Positions 1 to 9,700 of a stretch of 64,000 bases of DNA are shown in pieces. Source of the stretch: Izhakiella capsodis (lineage in GTDB: Bacteria > Pseudomonadota > Gammaproteobacteria > Enterobacterales > Enterobacteriaceae); the NCBI RefSeq assembly GCF_900115045.1, contig NZ_FOVC01000006.1, positions 62,001 through 126,000 of the forward strand, given 5' to 3'. How positions within the stretch are numbered: position 1 is the first letter of the stretch; the number at the start of each line of letters is the position of its first letter. Both the position numbers and the translations under genes were made by a program. The notes beneath the pieces are model-generated. The model worked only from the letters and a program-made list of their open reading frames with translations. It was not told where the DNA came from and ran no database searches.

Positions 1-451
1 CGCCTTCTACCGTTGGATTAGTGGCAAGGATTACCTCAGAAATGGTTTCCCGCTCCAGCCGCTGTTCAAGGCGATCGAGACCGATATCATTGGGGCCAAT
101 ACCGTCAAGCGGTGACAAATGGCCCATCAGCACGAAGTAGCGACCACCAAACTGACCGGTCTGCTCGACGGCATGAATATCCGCCGGGCTTTCCACCACG
201 CAGATCTGACCATTCAGCTGGCGGCGAGGGTTAGAACAAATAGCGCAAACCTCTTGTTCGGTAAAAGTCCTACAGTCAGCGCAATGACCAATCTCTGACA
301 TTGCCCGCGTCAGCGCTTGCGCCAGTCGCATTCCGCCACTGCGATCGCGCTGCAGCAGATGAAACGCCATGCGTTGCGCCGATTTAGGCCCTACACCAGG
401 CAAACAACGCAGCGACTCCATCAAGGATTCAAGAAGCGGGCTGGTCTGCAT
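1..451 (-). CDS. recR: Recombination mediator RecR (partial, C-terminus off the left edge)
   Basis: RecR works with RecF and RecO to load RecA at gaps in single-stranded DNA. The visible part, about 150 of the roughly 200 residues usual for the family, starts MQTSPLLESLMESLRCLPGVG, with the N-terminal helix-hairpin-helix (LPGVGPKSAQRMAFHLL). A four-cysteine zinc finger (CADC...CAIC) and the start of the Toprim domain (ICVVESPADIHAVEQTGQ) follow. The ATG (451-449) shares one base with the TGA of ybaB, so the two are translationally coupled in a dnaX-ybaB-recR operon as in E. coli. The reading frame is intact up to the window edge. Confidence 0.96.
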   Translation of the reverse strand, partial: MQTSPLLESLMESLRCLPGVGPKSAQRMAFHLLQRDRSGGMRLAQALTRAMSEIGHCADCRTFTEQEVCAICSNPRRQLNGQICVVESPADIHAVEQTGQFGGRYFVLMGHLSPLDGIGPNDIGLDRLEQRLERETISEVILATNPTVEG

Positions 452-783
452 CAGAACGGCATCTTAAAGCCGGGAGGCAACTGCATACCAGAAGAGACGG
501 AAGCCATTTTCTCTTTCTGCGCCTCATCAATACGGCGCGCTGCGTCATTGAATGCCGCGGCAACCAAATCTTCCAGCATGTCTTTATCGTCCTCCATCAG
601 GCTGGGATCAATTTCCACACGACGGCAGTTATGCGCACCGTTGATGGTCACTTTTACCAAACCAGCCCCGGATTCGCCGGTGACTTCCAGCGCGGCGATC
701 TCTTCCTGAACCTTGGACATTTTGTCCTGCATCTGCTGAGCCTGTTTCATCAGGTTACCCAAGCCACCTTTACCACCAAACAT
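451..783 (-). CDS. ybaB: YbaB/EbfC family nucleoid-associated protein
   Basis: Small DNA-binding protein of the YbaB/EbfC family, about 110 residues, the usual family length. It starts MFGGKGGLGNLMKQAQQMQ, and the glycine-rich N-terminus followed by a coiled-coil helix is typical. The central beta part (TGESGAGLVKVTINGAH) and the PPGFKMPF C-terminus are conserved. An upstream in-frame ATG would add nine residues absent from the family, so the start at 783 is preferred. It lies between dnaX and recR, and its stop overlaps the recR start by one base. The exact cellular role is unsettled in the family: nucleoid binding is known, and the operon suggests a link to replication and recombination. 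Confidence 0.95.
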   Translation of the reverse strand: MFGGKGGLGNLMKQAQQMQDKMSKVQEEIAALEVTGESGAGLVKVTINGAHNCRRVEIDPSLMEDDKDMLEDLVAAAFNDAARRIDEAQKEKMASVSSGMQLPPGFKMPF

Positions 784-831
784 AGTCTTCTCTCTTAGAT
801 CAGGCCGCACCTGCGATATGCGAGCGGCTCG

Positions 832-2769
832 TTAAACAGGGCGAATACTCTCATCATCGACTTCCGCATCAAAGAAGCGGCATAGCGTTTGAATATGATT
901 ATCCGCACGAATTGACTGGCGCGCTTGCGCCAGCTTTTCTTCATAGATTGCCTGACGCCATTCTAACGGGGTTTTCACCTGTGGATCATCATCATCCACA
1001 ACCCGGAGTTCAAGATGGCGACCCGCATGCTGGCTTAACGCTTCTTTCAGCGCTTGCTGCGCACCGGGTGAGTTGAGATGGCGCTGGCTACTACGAAGAT
1101 GCAGGCAGATACCGTCGCCCGTCTCTTCCTTCCATGCATTTAGCGCCAGCTGCTGCACCAGCTTAGGCAAGTTTAGCTCATTGAGCTGCTGAGCCCAGCT
1201 ATCTCGCTGCTGCGCCTCCAATGAGAGTTGAATAGCCAGCTCCGGCGTTTTTTCATGCTCCAGCGCGGTTCGCAACGCTTTCGGCGTGGTAACCGGAGCC
1301 TCAACAATCTCGGTTATCGTCTGGGCCTTCCAGCGATAGGCTTCCTTCTTAGCCATGGGGGCGTTTTTCTCCGGCGCGGCCTGCTGACGCGTTTGCCCGC
1401 GTTCGGCAACAGCAGCCAGCCGCTCCAGCGCCGGACTCACCGGCCGCGCGTTCCGCGCCGCCGGTTCACTCTTTTTTCCTTTGTTTTCTCCCTGCTGCTG
1501 TAACTGGCTCCGGGCTTTCAACAGTTGACTGGTGCTAGCAGGTAAGGCTGACGATATGTCAGATGGCGGCGATGCCGGAATATCAGCCGGAACGCTCACC
1601 GCCGCGGGAATAACAGCTGGGATATCAGGCTGCGGCTCCGCCTGTGTCGTCATCACCAGACGTGACGCAGGTTCGGTGATGGTCTGCAAAGGATGAAAGG
1701 CCAGCGCCCGCAGCAAGGTCATTTCGACGCCCATACGCGGGTCCGGCGCGTAGGGTAGCTCTTTGCGGCCCATCAGCAGCGTCTGATAGTAGAGTTGCAG
1801 TTCAGCGGGCGGCAGCGTGCGTGCCAGCTCGCTCAGACGAGGCTCACTACCGGGATCATCTTTCGGCCCGCCGGGTATCAGCTGCGTCATCGCTATCCGG
1901 TGCAGTAACGCCAGCATCTCCACCAGTAAAGAATCCCAGGTCACACCCCGGCTGGCTACCTGGGTCAGCTGCGCCATCATCACCGTGCCATCGCCTTGCA
2001 CCAGCGCTTCAATCAATGCCAGCGGCTGCTCGTCATCCAGCGTACCGAGCATCGCGCTGACAGTTTCCACGCTGATTGCCCCTTTTCCCATAGCAATCGC
2101 CTGGTCGGTAAGACTCAGCCCATCTCGCATGCTGCCATCGGCGGCGCGCGCCAGCAACTGCAGCGCCCGTGGCTCAGTCGTAATCTTCTCCTGCTCAAGC
2201 ACATAGGCCAGCTGCTGACCGATTAACTCGGGATCAAGCGCCTTGAGATGAAATTGCAGGCAGCGTGACAGAATCGTTACCGGTAGCTTTTGTGGGTCGG
2301 TGGTGGCAAGCAGAAATTTAACGTGTTCAGGCGGCTCCTCCAGCGTTTTTAACAGCGCGTTGAAGCTATGGCGGGAGAGCATATGCACTTCATCAATCAG
2401 ATAAACTTTGAAGCGGCCACGCGCCGGCGCGTACTGCACGTTATCCAGTAACTCACGGGTATCCTCAACCTTAGTGCGTGAGGCCGCGTCTATCTCGATG
2501 AGATCAACAAAACGTCCTTGCTCGATCTCGCGACAATTATCACACTGTCCGCATGGCGTCGCAGTGATACCCCTTTCGCAATTCAGCCCTTTCGCCAGCA
2601 AGCGAGCAATCGTCGTTTTGCCAACACCACGCGTGCCTGAAAACAACCATGCGTGGTGAATACGACCTAGCGAAAGGCCATTGGCCAGCGCGGACAGCAC
2701 ATGTTGCTGTCCGACAACCTGGGAAAATGCTTGGGGGCGCCACTTGCGGGCAAGTACCTGATAGCTCAT
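832..2769 (-). CDS. dnaX: DNA polymerase III subunits tau and gamma
   Basis: Clamp-loader ATPase of the replicative polymerase. Tau is the full 645-residue product; gamma comes from a programmed -1 frameshift (separate entry). The AAA+ module is at the N-terminus: Walker A GTRGVGKTT around residues 45-53, a zinc site (NCERGITATPCGQCDNC), Walker B YLIDEVHMLS and an arginine-finger region at ILSRC. The middle is proline/alanine-rich and low in complexity, followed by the tau-specific domains that bind DnaB and the alpha subunit. The start MSYQVLARKWRPQAF matches the family; 15 residues upstream in frame are not conserved. It sits downstream of apt and upstream of ybaB-recR, as in E. coli. Confidence 0.97.
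   Translation of the reverse strand: MSYQVLARKWRPQAFSQVVGQQHVLSALANGLSLGRIHHAWLFSGTRGVGKTTIARLLAKGLNCERGITATPCGQCDNCREIEQGRFVDLIEIDAASRTKVEDTRELLDNVQYAPARGRFKVYLIDEVHMLSRHSFNALLKTLEEPPEHVKFLLATTDPQKLPVTILSRCLQFHLKALDPELIGQQLAYVLEQEKITTEPRALQLLARAADGSMRDGLSLTDQAIAMGKGAISVETVSAMLGTLDDEQPLALIEALVQGDGTVMMAQLTQVASRGVTWDSLLVEMLALLHRIAMTQLIPGGPKDDPGSEPRLSELARTLPPAELQLYYQTLLMGRKELPYAPDPRMGVEMTLLRALAFHPLQTITEPASRLVMTTQAEPQPDIPAVIPAAVSVPADIPASPPSDISSALPASTSQLLKARSQLQQQGENKGKKSEPAARNARPVSPALERLAAVAERGQTRQQAAPEKNAPMAKKEAYRWKAQTITEIVEAPVTTPKALRTALEHEKTPELAIQLSLEAQQRDSWAQQLNELNLPKLVQQLALNAWKEETGDGICLHLRSSQRHLNSPGAQQALKEALSQHAGRHLELRVVDDDDPQVKTPLEWRQAIYEEKLAQARQSIRADNHIQTLCRFFDAEVDDESIRPV
1439..1493 (-). 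promoter_or_regulatory. dnaX programmed -1 ribosomal frameshift signal
   Basis: All three elements known from E. coli dnaX are visible on the minus strand. The slippery heptamer A AAA AAG is at 1477-1471, in frame as Gly431-Lys432-Lys433. A Shine-Dalgarno-like AGGGAG lies 10 nt upstream (1493-1488). A GC-rich hairpin starts 5 nt downstream (1465-1439): a 6-bp stem, one G-G mismatch, 5 more base pairs and a GAA loop. After slipping, the next codons are GAG then TGA (stop at 1468-1466), giving a gamma protein of 434 residues, close to the 431 of E. coli. Confidence 0.93.
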
Positions 2770-2850
2770 GGATTTATGGAGAGAGTTGAGTTTACCGGTA
2801 GATAATGCTAACACAGCCCCACCGTTACAGCGAGGCTGTTATTCTGGCGG

Positions 2851-3402
2851 TTAATGACCAGGGAAATTCACCAGGCTGTAGCTTTCGACGCCAAGGGCTT
2901 TAAGTCGGCTTTCACCGCCCAAATCGAACAGGTTAATGATGAAAGCCGCGTGCTTAACTTCACCGCTCGCGCGGCGTATCAGCTTAATGGTTGCTTCAAT
3001 GGTTCCGCCAGTGGCAAGCAGGTCATCGATAACCAAAACGCGATCATCTGCGCGAATCGCATCCTGGTGTAACTCCAACGCGTCGCTGCCATATTCCAGC
3101 TCGTAGCTCTCACTCAGCGTCTTGCGCGGCAGCTTGCCCGGTTTACGCACAGGAACAAAACCAACGCCAAGACCAAGAGCAACAGGGGCACCAAACAAAA
3201 ATCCCCGAGCTTCCGTGCCCACGACTTTAGTAATTCCTTTATCACGATAGCGCGAAACCAGCAGCTCAATGCTGAGGGCAAAAGCGTTCGGATCTTCCAG
3301 CAGACTGGTGACATCACGAAACAGTATTCCCGGTTTAGGGTAATCGGCAATACTCTTAATACTCTTTTCAAGAAACTTAATCTGCTCTGCTGTAGCAGTC
3401 AT
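2851..3402 (-). CDS. apt: Adenine phosphoribosyltransferase
   Basis: Cytosolic purine-salvage enzyme that converts adenine and PRPP to AMP. The start MTATAEQIKFLEKSIKSI gives 183 residues, the same length as E. coli Apt; 33 further in-frame upstream codons are not family sequence. Diagnostic segments are DYPKPGILFRDVT near the N-terminus, the flexible-loop region RKPGKLPRKT and the PRPP-binding motif VLVIDDLLATGGT around residue 125. The C-terminus SYSLVNFPGH is conserved. It lies 81 bp upstream of dnaX on the same strand, the arrangement seen in E. coli. Confidence 0.97.
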   Translation of the reverse strand: MTATAEQIKFLEKSIKSIADYPKPGILFRDVTSLLEDPNAFALSIELLVSRYRDKGITKVVGTEARGFLFGAPVALGLGVGFVPVRKPGKLPRKTLSESYELEYGSDALELHQDAIRADDRVLVIDDLLATGGTIEATIKLIRRASGEVKHAAFIINLFDLGGESRLKALGVESYSLVNFPGH

Positions 3403-3559
3403 AATCATACGCCTGGTAAAAGCCGAATCTGACTCGCGCAGCTTCGTTCCGCCACGCCGTAAGTAAGAACGGCTGCCTGTCGGATTTTGCTGGAAAGCCA
3501 CGCACGAAAACCCCTAAATCTATGCAAAACACTCAACGATTGCAACCAAATAACGCCCT

Positions 3560-3937
3560 TCAGACTTGATCGCCATCGTCTTTTATGACCGGTAACCGCA
3601 GCATAAACCACAGCAACACCGCGAGAATGAGCAACAATATAACGCGTAGCCAAAGTAACTTGATCAGCCATAATGAAATGGCAAAGCTCAGAATGGTAAC
3701 GCCAATGGCTTGCCGTCTGGCCCCCACGGGTAAAGCTCGATGGGTTTGCCAGTGACGTAAATAAGAAGCAAACCATGAGCGGTTCAGCAACCAGTAATGA
3801 AAGCGCGGCGATGAACGGGCAAAACACCATGCCGCGAGCAATAAAAACGGTGTCGTGGGCAGCAAGGGTAACAACACGCCCATCAGTGCCAGAAACATCG
3901 CCAACCAACCAGCAATCAGTAAAATAGTTCGTTGCAT
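3560..3937 (-). CDS. ybaN: DUF454 family inner membrane protein YbaN
   Basis: Small integral membrane protein of 125 residues, the E. coli YbaN length. The conserved DUF454 core LLPLLPTTPFLLLAAWCFARSS sits just after the first hydrophobic segment, followed by a basic cytoplasmic stretch (RHWQTHRALPVGARRQA). Two closely spaced membrane segments lie at the C-terminus (about residues 77-115). Function is unknown for the family. It is divergent from priC and lies upstream of apt, as in E. coli. Confidence 0.92.
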   Translation of the reverse strand: MQRTILLIAGWLAMFLALMGVLLPLLPTTPFLLLAAWCFARSSPRFHYWLLNRSWFASYLRHWQTHRALPVGARRQAIGVTILSFAISLWLIKLLWLRVILLLILAVLLWFMLRLPVIKDDGDQV

Positions 3938-3986
3938 CTCTTACCTGTTATGCTTCCTGTCAGCGTGTGGATTCTGACAGGGATAA

Positions 3987-4520
3987 ATGATGAAAAGCGA
4001 TCGACTGCTGGCGCAGCTTCGGGCCAAGCTGAATGGACTGGCTGAACGACTGGAACCGGTATTTCAACAGCGTAGCGTACGGGCGCGTTTTGACAATCAG
4101 TTATTTCATAGCCAGAGTCTGAGGCTTATAGATTGCCTGCGGGAAGCCGAGCGTAATATGACACAACTCAGCCATGCCGTAGCCCATGATCGCAGTGAGC
4201 AAGTAGCATGGTCTGCCGAACGTCTGGTACAACAAATCGCTGCACTGGAGCGTGAGCTGGCCACGCAATCGCTGCGCAAGACAGAACCAGCACACGCGGA
4301 GCCGGGTAAAACCCTCTATGAGTTACTCTCCGAACATCAGGATTATGAACGTCGCCTACAAGCTATGATAGCCGATCGTGAAAGACAGCTTGAACAGTGT
4401 GCCTCCTCCGGTGCGCCAAAGCTTCAGCGCGAAATTGCCGCGTTGGAAGGTAGACTTCAACGCTGCCGACAGGCATTGAAAAAAATAGAACGACGCATTG
4501 AATACCGCGAAAACGACTAA
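3987..4520 (+). CDS. priC: Primosomal replication protein N'' (PriC)
   Basis: PriC reloads DnaB helicase at stalled replication forks. This 177-residue protein (E. coli 175) is all helical and charged. It matches the PriC pattern ARFDNQLFHSQSLRLIDCL in the N-terminal half and the HQDYERRLQAMIADRERQL helix in the C-terminal half, ending in a basic coiled-coil-like tail (RCRQALKKIERRIEYRE). Two adjacent ATG codons (3987, 3990) could serve as start. It is followed after 75 bp by rsmS on the same strand, as in E. coli. Confidence 0.93.
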   Translation: MMKSDRLLAQLRAKLNGLAERLEPVFQQRSVRARFDNQLFHSQSLRLIDCLREAERNMTQLSHAVAHDRSEQVAWSAERLVQQIAALERELATQSLRKTEPAHAEPGKTLYELLSEHQDYERRLQAMIADRERQLEQCASSGAPKLQREIAALEGRLQRCRQALKKIERRIEYREND

Positions 4521-4595
4521 TAACACTACAATAACAGGACAGTGACGATGGTTAACTGAAACAGCAATCACGCCATTTTTTTGCCGGAGGAATAA

Positions 4596-4763
4596 ATGAC
4601 GCTGGAAAAGGCACCGCCAGAAGTCAAACTGGCGGTAGATCTAATCATGCTATTAGAAGAAAACACCATCGAGACTGAGACCATTCTTGCAGCTCTGGAG
4701 ATTGTTAAACGTGATTTCCAAAGAAGATTGCAGTCTGGTCAGGAGAACTCCATCGCTGATTGA
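4596..4763 (+). CDS. rsmS: Small protein RsmS (YbaM, DUF2496)
   Basis: A 55-codon gene starting MTLEKAPPEVKLAVDLIMLL and ending ENSIAD. It matches the E. coli 53-residue YbaM/RsmS, including the core VDLIxLLEENxI and LEIVKRDF. A strong ribosome-binding site (CCGGAGGAATAA) precedes the ATG. In Pectobacterium the homologue has been linked to Rsm-type regulation of secondary metabolism; what it does here is not evident. Its last 25 bases overlap the 3' end of acrR on the opposite strand. Confidence 0.9.
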   Translation: MTLEKAPPEVKLAVDLIMLLEENTIETETILAALEIVKRDFQRRLQSGQENSIAD

Positions 4764-5389
4764 GACAGCAATGAGCTGTGCTGTAAGGTTTCAATCAATG
4801 TTGAAACCAGCTTAGGTGCATCCTGCTCCAGATTGAAGCTGTCCGGCATGAACAGCCAGTTCTCCATCAGGCCCGTCATGTAGGCACGAATAATGACTGC
4901 AGCCTGGCGCGTCATCAACCCCGACGGCAATTGACCTGCAGCGATACACTCGTGTAATACATCTTCAATTTTTTCATAGCATTCAAGATAGAGATTTTGC
5001 TGCATCAGCTGCAGAGTCTTCATTTCGCCAACAAATTCGCATTTGTGGAAGATGATATCCGAAAGTGAACGTCGATACTTGTCGCAAGCCGTCGCCTGGA
5101 GTATGTATGTCAGCATTGCCCGCATCACAGACAGTGGATCTGCGGGGTATTTTAATCGATACTCTCGTTCTAAGTTTTCTAAGCCTGATGCTGACTGAAT
5201 CAGTATTTCATCTAATAAATCCGTTTTATTTTTGAAATGCCAGTAAATGGCACCACGCGTCACACCAGCCGCGCTGGCGATGTCTGACAACGAGGTAGAC
5301 GAAACGCCAAACTCCAGGAAACGGGCAATGGCCGCATCAATGATCTGTTTTTTTGTAACAAGAGCTTGTTCTTTGGTTTTTCGTGCCAT
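4739..5389 (-). CDS. acrR: TetR-family repressor of acrAB
   Basis: 216-residue TetR regulator (E. coli AcrR 215). The N-terminal helix-turn-helix spans about residues 10-55, with SLSDIASAAGVTRGAIYWHFKNK as the recognition part. The C-terminal ligand-binding domain contains LSDIIFHKCEFVGEM and ends in a variable tail. It is divergent from acrA across a 149-bp spacer that holds its operator, so it should repress acrAB and itself until a drug or dye binds. The frame is intact, so loss-of-repressor efflux up-regulation is not suggested. Confidence 0.96.
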   Translation of the reverse strand: MARKTKEQALVTKKQIIDAAIARFLEFGVSSTSLSDIASAAGVTRGAIYWHFKNKTDLLDEILIQSASGLENLEREYRLKYPADPLSVMRAMLTYILQATACDKYRRSLSDIIFHKCEFVGEMKTLQLMQQNLYLECYEKIEDVLHECIAAGQLPSGLMTRQAAVIIRAYMTGLMENWLFMPDSFNLEQDAPKLVSTLIETLQHSSLLSQSAMEFS

Positions 5390-5418
5390 AAAGGAGGTTC
5401 TTTACATTCAGGCCGATT

Positions 5419-5442
5419 TACATACAGTTGTGAACGTATGTA
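5419..5442. promoter_or_regulatory. AcrR operator in the acrR-acrA intergenic region
   Basis: An imperfect 24-bp palindrome with outer arms TACATAC and GTATGTA. It is nearly identical in sequence and position to the AcrR operator described in E. coli. It is followed by an AT-rich -10-like element (CATAAT, about 5455-5460) reading toward acrA. Binding here would block both divergent promoters. Confidence 0.85.
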
Positions 5443-5538
5443 CCATAGTACGACCATAATTTAAACGTAGCAATGGGTTATCAGATATTACGACGCCATT
5501 GAACAAAACATTCGATATTGGATATTCGAGGGTTATTT

Positions 5539-6696
5539 ATGAACAAAAACAGAAGGATCTCGCCTTTGGCGGTCGTTCTGATGCTCTCTGGCAGCTTAGC
5601 GTTGACAGGTTGTGATAATAAAAATGGTCAGCAAGCCAATCAGCAACCACCTGAAGTTGGAGTTGTTACGCTAAAAAGCACATCAATGACCATCACTACC
5701 GACCTTCCAGGTCGCACCTTGCCGTTCCGTATAGCCGAGGTTCGCCCTCAGGTTTCCGGCATTATTCTCAAGCGTAACTTTGTGGAAGGCAGCCAAATAA
5801 AGGCAGGACAATCGCTTTATCAGATTGATCCGGCAACTTATCAGGCCGCCTATGACAGCGCCAAAGGTCAACTGGCTCAGGCGCAAGCTAATGCAAAAGT
5901 GGCCGCAATGACGCTGAATCGCTATAAGTCTCTGTTAAAGACCCAATATATCAGCCAACAGGATTATGACACCGCATTGGGCAACGAAGCACAAACCGCA
6001 GCGGCAGTGAAAGTCGCCGAAGCTGCAGTCGAAAGCGCACGTATCAATCTTGCCTACACTAAGGTTACCTCGCCCATTAGTGGTCGTATTGGTAAATCAG
6101 CCGTCACTGAAGGGGCGCTGGTAAGCTCCGGACAAACCTCTGCGCTGGCAACCGTGCAGCAGCTCAATCCGATGTATGTTGACGTTACCCAGCCAAGTGA
6201 AGACTATCAGCGCCTACGCAATGAGCTGGAGGACGGAAAACTTAAGCAGATTGCGGGTAAAGCTCAGGTCAGGCTGATCAGCCAGGATGGTACTCTTTAT
6301 CCTCAGACCGGTACGCTGGAGTTTTCAGACGTGACGGTCGATCAAACTACCGGCTCAATTACGCTGCGGGCTATTTTCCCGAATCCTAATGGAAACCTGC
6401 TACCCGGCATGTTTGTCCGTGCTCGCCTCGAAGAAGGCACCAATCCAGATGCGTTGCTGGTCCCCCAGCAGGCAGTAACACGCACGCCAACTGGTCAGGC
6501 AACTGCCATGGTTGTAGGGGCAGACGATAAAGTCCAATTGCGCACAATCGATGCCACACAGGCCATCGGGGACAAGTGGCTGGTTACTAAAGGGCTTAAA
6601 CCTGGCGATCGTGTCATCGTTACCGGTCTGCAACGTGTGAAACCCGGCATTTCAGTCAAACCACAGGAAGTGGGCGACCAGGATGCAAAAAATTAG
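5539..6696 (+). CDS. acrA: Multidrug efflux periplasmic adaptor AcrA
   Basis: Membrane-fusion lipoprotein linking AcrB to the outer membrane channel TolC. The start MNKNRRISPLAVVL gives 385 residues. A lipoprotein signal peptide ends in the lipobox LTGC with the lipidated cysteine at residue 25, the same position as in E. coli. The barrel-sandwich/lipoyl halves (LPFRIAEVRPQVSGII and YTKVTSPISGRIGKSAV) flank an alpha-hairpin rich in Ala, Gln and Lys. The beta-barrel and membrane-proximal domains follow. It is about ten residues shorter than E. coli AcrA, the difference being in the C-terminal tail. It forms an operon with acrB 61 bp downstream. Confidence 0.96.
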   Translation: MNKNRRISPLAVVLMLSGSLALTGCDNKNGQQANQQPPEVGVVTLKSTSMTITTDLPGRTLPFRIAEVRPQVSGIILKRNFVEGSQIKAGQSLYQIDPATYQAAYDSAKGQLAQAQANAKVAAMTLNRYKSLLKTQYISQQDYDTALGNEAQTAAAVKVAEAAVESARINLAYTKVTSPISGRIGKSAVTEGALVSSGQTSALATVQQLNPMYVDVTQPSEDYQRLRNELEDGKLKQIAGKAQVRLISQDGTLYPQTGTLEFSDVTVDQTTGSITLRAIFPNPNGNLLPGMFVRARLEEGTNPDALLVPQQAVTRTPTGQATAMVVGADDKVQLRTIDATQAIGDKWLVTKGLKPGDRVIVTGLQRVKPGISVKPQEVGDQDAKN

Positions 6697-6757
6697 AACG
6701 CTGCGCCTCAGACCCTGTCTGAATAAAATAAATAAGCCTCAAAGGAAATTTTGATCC

Positions 6758-9700
6758 ATGGCTAAGTTTTTCATCGATCGCCCCATCTTCGCCTGGGTAA
6801 TCGCCATCATTATTATGCTGGCTGGCGCGTTGTCGATTCTGAAACTGCCGATCGAGCAATATCCTGAAGTTGCTCCACCGGCGATTCAGATTAACGCAAG
6901 CTACCCGGGTGCTGATGCCAAGACCCTGCAAGACTCGGTGACACAAGTTATAGAACAGAATATGAATGGCATTGATGGACTGATGTATATGTCCTCAAGC
7001 AGCGATTCATCCGGCAGTATGCAGCTGACGCTGACTTTCCAGTCCGGTACCAATCCGGATATCGCCCAGGTTCAGGTGCAAAACAAACTTCAGCTGGCAA
7101 TGCCGCTGTTGCCGCAGGAGGTGCAGCAACAGGGTGTCCAAGTGCAGAAGTCATCAAGCAGCTTCCTTATGGTGGCCGGTTTTATTAGTACCAACGGCAC
7201 CATGAACCAAAATGACATCGCAGACTATGTTGCCTCGAATATTAAAGATCCCATTAGTCGTACACCTGGCGTTGGCGATACGCAAATCTTTGGGGCACAG
7301 TATGCAATGCGAATCTGGCTGGATCCGCACAAACTTAATGATTATCAACTGACGCCGGTTGATGTAATCAACGCGTTAAAAGCACAAAATACCCAGATTG
7401 CCGCAGGCCAGTTAGGCGGAACACCGCCAGTGCCAGGTCAGCAGCTAAACGCCTCTATCATTGCTCAAACTCGCCTTACGTCCACCGATGAGTTTGGAAA
7501 AATTCTGCTGAAGGTTAATAACGATGGTTCACGCGTACTGCTACGGGACGTAGCAAAAATTCAGCTTGGCGGTGAAAACTACGATGTGATCGCTCGTTAT
7601 AACGGCCAGCCAGCATCTGGTATCGGTATTAAGCTGGCCACCGGTGCAAATGCACTCGATACCGCTAATGCGGTAAAAGCCACACTGAGTAAACTGGAAC
7701 CCTTCTTTCCTGCAGGGTTGAAAGTGGTTTATCCCTATGACACTACGCCCTTTATTAAAATTTCAATTAATGAAGTGGTAAAAACCCTAGCCGAAGCTAT
7801 CGTGCTGGTATTTTTAGTCATGTACCTGTTTTTGCAAAGCTTTCGTGCCACCATTATACCAACCATTGCGGTTCCGGTGGTGCTGCTCGGTACATTTGCT
7901 ATTATCAGCGCCTTTGGTTATTCAATAAATACGCTAACAATGTTCGGTATGGTGCTGGCGATCGGGCTACTGGTGGATGACGCTATCGTCGTGGTCGAAA
8001 ACGTCGAGCGCGTGATGGTTGAAGAAGGATTACCGCCCAAAGAAGCAACGCGAAAGTCCATGGGGCAAATCCAGGGCGCACTGGTTGGGATCGCGCTGGT
8101 GTTATCGGCGGTATTTATTCCGATGGCCTTTTTCGGCGGCTCAACTGGCGTAATTTACCGTCAGTTTTCCATTACCATTGTATCGGCCATGATCCTGTCG
8201 GTCATCGTCGCACTGATCCTGACCCCTGCGCTATGTGCCACCATTCTTAAACCGGTGCAAAAAGGCAGCCATGGCAAAACCACCGGTTTTTTTGGCTGGT
8301 TTAATCGGGTTTTCGAAAAAAGCACTCATCACTATACGGACAGTGTCAGCCATATTATTCGCAGCACCGGGCGCTATCTGATTATCTATCTTGTTATTGT
8401 AGTGGGTATGGGATATCTGTTTATTAAACTGCCGTCATCTTTTTTGCCTGAGGAAGATCAAGGTCTGCTGCTGGCTCAGGTGCAGCTGCCGGCCGGCGCT
8501 ACCCAGGAGCGAACAGAGAAAGTACTCGATCAGGTAACCCACTACTTCCTGACTAAGGAGAAGAATAACGTTAAGTCGGTATTTACCGTTAACGGCTTTG
8601 GCTTTGCCGGTCGTGGGCAAAATACCGGGATCGCCTTTATGAGCCTAAAGCCCTGGAATGAGCGCCAGGGCGCTGAGAACAAAGTTCCGGCAATTGCCAG
8701 TCGGGCAATGAAAGCACTCAGCCAGATCAAAGACGCGACGGTTATTCCATTTAATCTGCCGGCGATTGTTGAGCTAGGTACCGCTACCGGTTTCGACTTT
8801 GAGCTCATTGATCAGGCGAACCTCGGTCATGACAAGCTTACCCAGGCACGTAACCAGCTACTTGGCATGGCTGCTCAGCACCCCGATACTCTGGTTGGTG
8901 TTCGTCCTAACGGCCTTGAAAATACCCCACAGTACAAGCTGACCATCGATCAGGAAAAAGCAATGGCGCTGGGTGTATCACTTAGCGACATCAATACAAC
9001 GATCAGTACAGCCTGGGGCGGTAGCTACGTTAACGACTTTATCGATCGCGGACGCGTGAAAAAAGTCTACCTCATGGCTCAGGCACCGTATCGTATGTTA
9101 CCAAGCGATATTGATAATTGGTTCGTGCGCGCCAGCAACGGTTCGATGGTACCTATAAGCGCCTTTGCTACCGGAAAATGGATTTATGGTTCGCCACGTC
9201 TGGAGCGCTATAACGGCCTTCCCTCAATGGAGATTCTGGGCCAGGCTGCGTCAGGTAAGAGTTCTGGCGAGGCAATGACATTGATGGAACAGCTGGCTCA
9301 TCAACTGCCAGAAGGCATTGGTTTTGACTGGACAGGCATGTCGTATCAGGAACGCCTCTCCGGTAGTCAGGCACCAGCGCTGGTTGCTATCTCACTGGTG
9401 GTGGTATTCCTTTGCCTTGCAGCACTGTATGAGAGCTGGTCGATTCCGTTTTCGGTAATGCTGGTTGTTCCGCTGGGGGTTATCGGCGCGCTAATTGCTA
9501 CGACAATGCGCGGGCTAAGCAACGACGTTTACTTCCTTGTCGGCCTGCTGACCACAATCGGACTGTCGGCGAAAAATGCCATACTGATTGTGGAATTCGC
9601 TAAAGATCAGATGGAAATTGAAGGTAAAGGGCTGGTCGAAGCCACCCTTGATGCCGTACGTATGCGTTTGCGTCCTATTTTGATGACCTCTCTGGCATTT

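Noticed and set aside
317..709. 130-codon plus-strand frame across recR and ybaB
   Set aside because: Shadow of two well-supported genes on the other strand; no ribosome-binding site or domain.
3405..3908. 167-codon minus-strand frame overlapping ybaN and apt leader
   Set aside because: It overlaps ybaN in a different frame, and ybaN matches its family over the full length.
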